From the NCBI GenBank assembly GCA_004026145.2, contig CP034994.1:9011025-9075024 (forward strand): DNA of 64,000 nt, in the 5' to 3' direction. The notes beneath the pieces are model-generated. The model made no database searches. It worked only from the letters and a program-made list of their open reading frames with translations, and had not been told where the DNA came from. This DNA comes from Takifugu bimaculatus. Lineage: Eukaryota; Chordata; Actinopteri; Tetraodontiformes; Tetraodontidae. Positions 56,790-64,000 of this stretch are shown here, piece after piece. The number at the start of each line of letters is the position of its first letter. Position 1 is the stretch's first letter. The translations under genes were made by a program, and so were the position numbers.

Positions 56790-59700
56790 TTTATTATTTT
56801 ACAGCAGAAAGAATATAAAGCATTCAGAAAACATCTTCCATATTTTAAGGGCAATTCAAAATGTTTTGCATGGCTTCAGCAGCTGAAATCTTTTTTTTTT
56901 TTTAAACATATCCATTGAATCAGTGACGCTTGTACATGCACAATTACAAAAATGAGACTTACAAACCAGAGAAGGGGAAAAGAAGGAGGAATGCGAAGCA
57001 CATTAGGAGAACTGAGAGGAGATGGAACCTTTAAGGTCAGGGGTCAGAAGCGGAGAAAAACTGGGTCACATAACAGGGAAAGACAGAGAGAAAGACAGCT
57101 ATAGAGGAGAGGAAAAGAGATCTAACACTAGTTCACATGCAAAGTGTCCAGGACCCGTAACTTTCTATCAAAGCAGGGCCTTTTTTTCTTCTCGCCTCGG
57201 AATTGATGAAAACGTGCAGTTCGGTAAAGGGTGCCATATAATTGCTGTCCTTAAACTACTGAGTGCTTGTCTTGCAGTACTTGCATTTGCATAAGAGTAA
57301 GTCATCTACATGTGTCCAATCATTTTAAACTCCGCTAGATCTATAGGACTCCACAAAATAGATCTTTATTGCTCTGTGTCCACGTGTGGATTATGTCGTA
57401 AAACACTTTCTGGTGCGTTGGCATGACGCGCCTGCCTCTCTCTAGTTTGGTGGTTAGAGGAGGAAAGGCAGGTTCTCAGGTCAATCGGAACCCTTTTAGA
57501 AACTAGTAACACTGTCTGCTGTCAGCTAACCTGTCATCTCGCTCATAAATGGCAGTAAAAACAAGATTTGCAGGTGAACTTTTCATAGAATTCCACTCTG
57601 AATCGTAAAATCTCTGCTCTGCCGCTTGGATAAATGAAAGGCCTCAAGAACCGGCCAGAGTTACGCAATGATTCAACAGGCTCCCGTCACAGAAAGTCCA
57701 ATCACTTCTCTTCACGGACTCCAGATAACAGGGATTCCTTCCACCACCGTCCAACCTTTCAGCGGAGGAACAGATTTCATTTTAAAGACTCAGGTGTCGC
57801 GGTGGAACCCGTCTGCCCCAGATTCTTTACCAGAGTGTTTCCGGCTCTGTTTCCTCCTCCCCGTTTTGGCACCCTGAGTAAAATACAGAAGGGAGGTGAA
57901 CCAGTCCCTCAGCCTGTAGAAGAGCGATGATGCCTTCGCCGCTCAGCGTACAAATGAAACGGACACTCTTGACATGTCTGCATGTGTGCTGTGCTGCGTC
58001 TTGTGCATGTGTTCGTACCTACTTATGCCACCTACGTAAAACCCGCTGTACAGTCGCAATGGCCTCCCACTGTGTCCATTTGTCCTGTCTGACTTCGGGA
58101 TACACTGAAGGAATCTAAATAATGATAATAATATCATAAAAATCTTAAGGAAAGGTCTAAAAAGTTACAGCTGGTCTTAAAAAAAACAATCTTGTCGTCA
58201 GGCTTTGCCATGAAAACACCAGTAGCTACTGAGCACCGCCTCGCTGTGAAGGTTTCCCGTCTGCTGGGCCGTCACGTCCCCACGTACACATCAAACCAGC
58301 CTGCATCCATTTACACAACAGAAACTCTTTTAACTATCCGACTACCGATTCTAGGAAAATAAGCATGCTTTAGGTGCAGTTCTGTCACCCGGTTAACTAT
58401 TATACCCATGCAAGCGTAATAAATCCTTCTCCTTGTTGCCACGGCGCTGCAGTCAGACTTGAGGATGAATGCAAGGCAACAAACCCCAGTAGTGGCAGTT
58501 CTACACAGGATCCTAAAAAGCTCCCAGAAGAGAAGACAAACGAAGGCAGAAACCCAGAAACAAAGCTAAGAGTGGCGGGAGGTCTGGTGCGAACTGGGGC
58601 GGTGGCGTCTCCGAGTGCAGTGGGACGCGCACGACCACGGGGAGGCCCCGCGTGTTCCCACAGAGGATGCGCGCGATCGGGATGGAGAGGCACTTTCTGC
58701 ATTACACCCAGGGAACATAAAGTTTGTGCGCCAGCTATGAGAAATCACCAACGACCAGAACAATCATGAGAAGAATTCCACAAAGGTTTTAAGTGCCGCT
58801 CGGCTACGTGAGCGACACTTTCTGGCGTGTTAGCGGTATGAAGAGGCAGCCAAGCAGGCAAACGTGTGTGTTCTCGTCACTGTTACAACCGTAAACACTG
58901 TAAATGACCTGCTGTGTAAGACGCACGGCCTGTCGGTGTTAATGGCATCTGTGCACGCTTCCAATTGCCCATCACATCAAGTTTAGTTCCGTTTCAGCAC
59001 CTTTGAATGATTTCAGCTGCTTTCCTGAACAAATCCAGCGACATTGCGACCGTTCTTGTGGCTCCGCAGAGCTTCATCTACGGGTTTGTTTTCATTCCAT
59101 TAAAAGGGAGTTTCCCCCCCGAGGAGAATCCATCAGGAAGGAACCTACTGCCACATAAAGAAACAGGAAGTGATGAAGGCCTCTTCTCACTCCTCTAACA
59201 TCAACCCAACAACTACAAATCAAAATGCTGGAGTCACGTGTGAAACAGTGGAGACATGAGAGACTTAATGCTTCCTGCATGGATATGACCCCCCCAGCGA
59301 ACTGTGTACCGGTCAGTTTTGGCGATCGATGTGTTCGACAGCGCTAGCGTGGTGTCCTGTACTGTATGATTATCTGTTCTGCAAAAGAAACAACAAAAAA
59401 ACCAACATAAACCTCTTCTTTAGCTTTTATATTAGCATTCACGAACCTTGGCACCATTGGCAAAATAATTCTTGGTAGCCCAAAACAGAAAGCAAATTGA
59501 ATCGCTTGTTTTAAGATCATTTTGCAGACTTAACTCTAAATACATTTTTAAACTGCAATAGTATCATGCTTTAGCAAAATGTTCTTCTCAAGAACAGTTT
59601 AAATAAAATACTCTACTAGTGAAATATTTCCATTTTACAGAGCATAGCCACTACTGCTTTTGTTGTCCCCCCCCCCCGTTGTTCGTACTTTTCATGCACA

Positions 59701-61115
59701 TAGCTGATTTTTATCCCAGATATTTACACTATTTACAAATACAACCATTCTTCTTAGGCATTCAAACAAAACTATACAAATATTCTGTTTTTGTCTCATA
59801 CTTGTTTTGACCCATTTTTAATGAATAAAATAATATATTTCTAAAATACAATCCCCTTTGGGTAAATGTTTTTTTTCCCCCTACGTACTTTCAGCCTGCT
59901 ATATATACACAAATCGCTCAATTGTCAAAAATATGGATTTGTCAAACCCCTATTTTGGGACAAGCTTAGGGACCCCTCAAAGAATCTCTAAGACGTCAAG
60001 GCAATGTATGTGATCTTCCCCTCAAGAGCCGCCAGAGGCTCCCAAGTTGGTTTAAAAACAACAGCAGAAGTCTGCATGAGCAGAAATGTTAAAACATAAC
60101 AGAGGCCACTTCCTTTGTTCTCTTGTTGGGTTTCAAAGGGTCAATGGCGTAAAAGATCAAAGCCAAAGGAACGGCGCTGGCCTAGCTTTGCTGCAGAGAC
60201 GATGGGATGTGTGGGGAGAAGATGGCAAACAGAAGACCAGAGGACAGGCTGAAAGACTGGACCATACGCACACGAGCAAAGACTTTTCCTGTTCAGAAGT
60301 CATGCATTTTTTTTTTCCTGGTAGGTTTTTAACAACATAGTCTGAAGCTACACCAACACGTCGGGCGTGATGGAACAAATGCAACTGACAGCATGGGGCA
60401 AATTCAAGTAATAAAGTGACAATATTCAGCACAAACCATAATAAATTAATGGCAAAGATGAAATACTTTATCATCACATGTTTCTGCAGCGATAATCCCC
60501 AACTACATTCATGTGTAGCTCCGCCCACATGCAGACTGTGGGTCAGGAGGGAACGTTGAGCTAAGCTGGTTTATCACCTGTAGCAGTTGGCATGTGATTG
60601 ACCAATTTATTTGGCATTTTAAAGGAAAAAAAAGCAATGAATTGATTGGTCACTTGAGAAAATATGAAGAGGAATTAGAGCCCAGAGCGGTTCTGCGTGG
60701 TTCTGCTGTCCTCCGAGAGCTCCGTTTCCGGCTCTCTGGGTCCGCTGACGCGGCAGATCTCCTCAGATTTCCCCGCCGTTCGCTGCCTTCACCGTTTAAA
60801 AATCTCTTCATATCCGAAAAACGACAAAGCAATCCATGAAAAAGTGCAAAGAATGCTGCGAAGCCAATGTTCTGCCCCCCCCCCACCCCGACCTTCGTCG
60901 TTGTCCCGTAGTTATCGTCACTCTCTGACCCAATTCAAGTCAGTGGAAAGAATAGATATGTGAAAAATGCTGTTGTACATTTAGTAATAGTCGAACCAGT
61001 AACACTGCAGAAATAGTAATATTTGCAGTTCTTATGTTTTTTGTTGTGTTTTTTTTTTCGTTTCTCTTGTAAAATGTCTCAGGTTCTAACAGAAAAATCA
61101 GTCAGGAGAGTGATA
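56790..61115 (-). other. camta1: probable camta1 3' UTR
   Basis: From the camta1 stop leftwards there are about 4.3 kb of AT-leaning sequence without coding exons on either strand. The region ends at a minus-strand AATAAA (TTTATT on plus, 56790-56795). An earlier minus-strand signal at 60606-60611 could give a short form. Mammalian CAMTA1 also has a long 3' UTR, as I recall. Two CAGTGTTA seed matches for miR-141/200a occur on the transcript strand (complement of 61000-61007 and 57507-57514). The extent is inferred, not shown by transcript data. Confidence 0.55.
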
Positions 61116-63607
61116 TCACATCGTGAGGGGGCTCTTCTCAGGGGTCTCATGTTCCCTGGCCCTTTTCAATTCTTTCACCCTGGAACACACAGACAAAACA
61201 GACATTTAATAACAGGCTCACAGCAGAGAACCCAAATCCGAAGAGCCCAGATGATCAGGAGGCAGAGCTGTGAAAGGAAATGCTGGTTTATCTAATGTGA
61301 TATTAGAACTTTAGGTATGTTAAGGAATAAAATCATCGTCATGGTTTCACACAGCATCCAAACAGCAGATGTCCAGATTAGATTAAGTAAGTGAAGAAAG
61401 CTAAACGGTGTCATGAAATGTAAATCACATTACCCAGCTGAAAGTGTGGACACGGAAAACCCAATAACTTAACTATAGAAAGTCGCAAAGGACTTTAATT
61501 AGAAATTAGAATCATTTAAACATCACATCAGTGACACTTGAAGGCTTGAAGACTGCAGCAGTTAGCAGACTTCAGAATTACAACGTTACTCAAAGCTTCT
61601 ACATTATTAAGAGAGAAAAAAAGGTCTTTTCTTAAACAGTGTTAAAGACTAAAAAGAAATATGTTCCTGAAAAAGCCGTCGATCTTGAATTGTCATAACG
61701 CAGCGTCCGAGCAGAGAATGCCAGCAGCAGCTGGTTCCTCTCAAGAGAATCAGGAGAAAGGAGAACACCCGGTGTGCAGCGTGTAGCCCCCGTTCGCCTA
61801 AAAACGGGGTTTTGTACATGAACGATAACTCAAGTAGCCCTGCAGCTTCACAGCAAACGCTACTAAACATTTATCTAGAAAAGCACACACGCAGCAACTG
61901 ATGTATATATATATATAAACAGCAGGTGAGAGCTTTTTAACCATGATAAATATGTTCTAAATGAACTCCAAGCTTCTCTCAGGTCGATCTTTTTAACTTA
62001 GATGAACTAGAAGTCATAAATCATTTGATGGTTTAGGAGAAGTTTTGCAAATGTAAAGACCCCTTAGTCTGTCGATTGGCTAAAAACAGAACAAACAGCC
62101 AGTCAGACAGACAAACAGGCAGACAGACAACTACTTGAGAAGGAGCAGGCCCATAGCATGCCTACAGGTAGAAGAGCAAGGCCCATAGTTGTCACCACTG
62201 GACATGCAGCAGAATCGAACATGATTGGGAAAAAAAGCTTCCTGTTTTCTGAAACCGGCTCGCTGCATAACCACAAAAAAAAACAAAACCAAAACGATCA
62301 TGAGGGAACGAAAAGTACGCTTCAGAAAGGAGAGACAGAGATACAGAGAATCGTAGGAGTGCCTGTTAAGTGTTGCGGGGAACATCGTCATTCAGCAGCG
62401 GTCGGTTAGTTTGAGATTCAGCTCTAAATCTGAGCTTCTCAGTCCACCTGTGGCTCCAGTCGGCAGCCGTCATGCAAGCAGGCATCAAGCAACAGTGATG
62501 GAGGAGGAGGAGAGGTGGGAGAGAAAGAGCAGAGAGGAGAATGAGCAAATCAGGGGAATGCCAAGGCGGAGACCTCAGGAGAGCTCTGCGTCGTTAAAGA
62601 GTTGGGGTGACAGGAAGAGGCATACAGGAAACAGAGGGAGCAAAAGGAGAGAGAGGAAGGAACTGAGGTGCTGAGGCTGCACTCACCCGCTTGAACAGTC
62701 TATGGTCCATCAAGGGGCTTGGCATAAACAGCAAAACAATACCAGACAGCTATTAGCACACAGTAGGCACTGTGGAGGGGGGGGGCGACGACAGGTGGGG
62801 CCAAAGGGAGTTAGGGGAAGAGGGCGGAGCTTACAGGAGAGGAGGGAAACATTTTGAAGAAAAGAATCATAGGCATAGACAGGATGATGAATTATGGGGT
62901 CTTTTCTGTCATACTGATTAGCTCAGGAGGGGCTGACTGTCATGAGGAAGGCGGGTGCAGGGGGAGGGGCTCTACCTGTGACGGCAGCGGCGCAGGAACC
63001 TCATGATCTTCCTGGCGGCCTGATCCTGCCTTTTTGTGAGCAGACTACCTCTGTAGGGTATCAGGGAGAGAAGCATGAGGGGCTGACCCCTTGGAACACC
63101 AGGCATCTCTGTGGAGGGTTTCATATTGGCCTACCTCAGTTTGTGCTGCACCAGGGCAGCAGCAGCCCCCCGGTGGTGGGGTTTGAGCCTGCCGAACTCC
63201 TTGTAGCTGCGGTAGTACTGCTGGATGAGCACAGCGGCCCTCCTGCTCTGCTGGAACTTCTTCTGTTCGTGGTAGCTGCGAAATTTACTCTGGATAAGGA
63301 TGGCGGCCTGCGTCATCTTCTTATAAAGTGCATACTGTCGACGAGAGCGTAAATATGTCAGAGTTCACCACAAGTTCGGGCGGAAGCTTAATTCTGCCGC
63401 TGGCCGTAAAAAACCTTTACCTTCAAGGCTATCCATGTAAGCTTGCAAACAGAAGAAGGACAGACTGTGAACAACGTCTCCTAAAGTCTCTTAGTTCAAC
63501 TCTGCAATGTGAGGAATCAGGAACCCGAAGCTTACCTGTTTGTACTTCTTGTAACAACGTTGGATAACAGCAGCAGCTACTTCCTGTTGCTCTCGGAGGG
63601 GCCGCCC
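61116..63607 (-). CDS. camta1: CAMTA1, calmodulin-binding transcription activator 1, last exons (5' part outside window)
   Basis: CAMTA1 is a nuclear transcription factor with a CG-1 DNA-binding domain, TIG and ankyrin repeats and C-terminal IQ motifs; only the IQ region lies here. Minus-strand exons in order are 63536-63607, 63421-63441, 63135-63334, 62976-63050 and 61116-61179, with a 31-nt cassette exon at 62687-62717. The reading is REQQEVAAAVIQRCYKKYKQ, then LTWIALK, then KKMTQAAILIQSKFRSYHEQ, RRAAVLIQQYYRSY and RQDQAARKIMRFLRRCRHR, with IQ-type spacing for calmodulin binding. Without the cassette the protein ends VKELKRAREHETPEKSPLTM; with it the last exon shifts frame and ends ERIEKGQGT. 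The match to mammalian CAMTA1 is near-identical through the IQ helices. It faces uts2 tail-to-tail. Confidence 0.93.
62687..62717 (-). other. camta1: 31-nt camta1 cassette exon that switches the terminal reading frame
   Basis: On the minus strand an acceptor (gccaag) and a strong donor (gtgagt) flank 31 nt. The split Ser codon plus ten codons read SPLMDHRLFKR, which resembles SPLVDHRLYKR that I recall from a mammalian CAMTA1 isoform. Because 31 is not a multiple of three, inclusion changes the frame of the last exon from stop 61116-61118 to stop 61147-61149. Confidence 0.85.
63421..63441 (-). other. camta1: 21-nt camta1 microexon (LTWIALK)
   Basis: The minus strand reads LTWIALK in phase 0 between an AG acceptor (tttgcaag) and a donor (gtaaag). 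Mammalian CAMTA1 has the same heptapeptide between its IQ exons. At 21 nt it would be missed by most gene finders. Confidence 0.9.
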
Positions 63608-64000
63608 CTGTTGGAGAATAGAGCACAGTGGGTCAGAGGTCACATTGAACATGCACTCGGCTGCAAAAGTAGCTCGTTCAAGTCTTCCTGAGGTCTCCTG
63701 GCGGCTGAGAAAGACCCCAGCGCAAGTCCTCCCCGGATCTGAGCAAGAGGAGGAGGTGAGACGAGAGAGCCGGAGGTCCGTCTCTGCACCAGCTGGCAGA
63801 CAGGAATAACAGATGACTGGAAAGGATAGTGAACAGTTTGTCTGGTGAAAAGTCATTAAATGGAGCTGGGGGGTCAGGGGTTGAGGAATGGGATCGGGCA
63901 AAGGACTGGTATGTGGAGAGCCAGTCATAAACAAGCAGCGGCAGGTTCCAGACCCCTAACTTAGAAAGGAACAGATAATAGAGGTGAGAGGTGAGAGGAG
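63608..64000 (-). other. camta1 intron at the window edge
   Basis: The sequence upstream (on the minus strand) of the exon at 63536-63607 shows no coding match to the preceding camta1 IQ exon, which must lie beyond the window. Confidence 0.7.

Noticed and set aside
57634..57930. A 98-residue plus-strand open frame inside the presumed camta1 3' UTR.
   Set aside because: It does not resemble any family and lacks supporting exons; it fits chance in moderately GC-rich UTR sequence.

Overview
The window is vertebrate nuclear DNA, most likely from a ray-finned (percomorph-type) teleost. The genes have compact introns with GT/AG ends, (TG)n/(CA)n microsatellites are frequent, and every recognisable protein is a vertebrate family member. 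I identified all genes by reading exons and recalling family sequences; no database search was possible. There is no rRNA, tRNA, CRISPR array or intact transposon that I can support.

Layout, left to right: the 3' end of rap1gap (+, 1-4566, with a 3' UTR to about 6.3 kb); aurkaip1/mS38 (+, 7329-8260); mxra8 (+, 9145-17173, ten coding exons, with a 963-bp GGAT-type compound minisatellite in one intron); dvl1 (+, 18705-36486, fifteen coding exons, complete); a TNFRSF9 (CD137)-like receptor (+, 39312-41270) that carries a frameshift in its third coding exon; a CCDC50-like gene on the minus strand (43390-52984, twelve coding exons, one of them a 1386-nt giant); uts2, the urotensin II precursor (+, 55766-56514, complete); and the last exons of camta1 (-, 61116-63607) followed by a probable 4.3-kb 3' UTR that ends tail-to-tail with uts2.

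The human counterparts of all but one gene map to 1p36. RAP1GAP is in 1p36.12, AURKAIP1-MXRA8-DVL1 lie together in 1p36.33, and TNFRSF9-UTS2-CAMTA1 lie in 1p36.23-36.31. The window therefore joins three human 1p36 neighbourhoods in 64 kb. The exception, CCDC50, is in human 3q28 beside UTS2B. Here a CCDC50 relative sits beside UTS2, which looks like a surviving duplicated gene pair.

The genes do not form one pathway. They cover Rap1 GTPase shut-off, a mitochondrial ribosome subunit, a two-Ig surface receptor, Wnt signal transduction, T-cell co-stimulation, a ubiquitin-binding adaptor, a peptide hormone and a calmodulin-binding transcription factor. The most interesting signals are at the level of splicing and reading frame: a camta1 terminal exon readable in two frames depending on a 31-nt cassette exon, a 21-nt camta1 microexon, a pair of homologous rap1gap exons, two NAGNAG acceptors, and the tnfrsf9 frameshift with a possible rescuing splice donor. 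I found no wholly new biological system.
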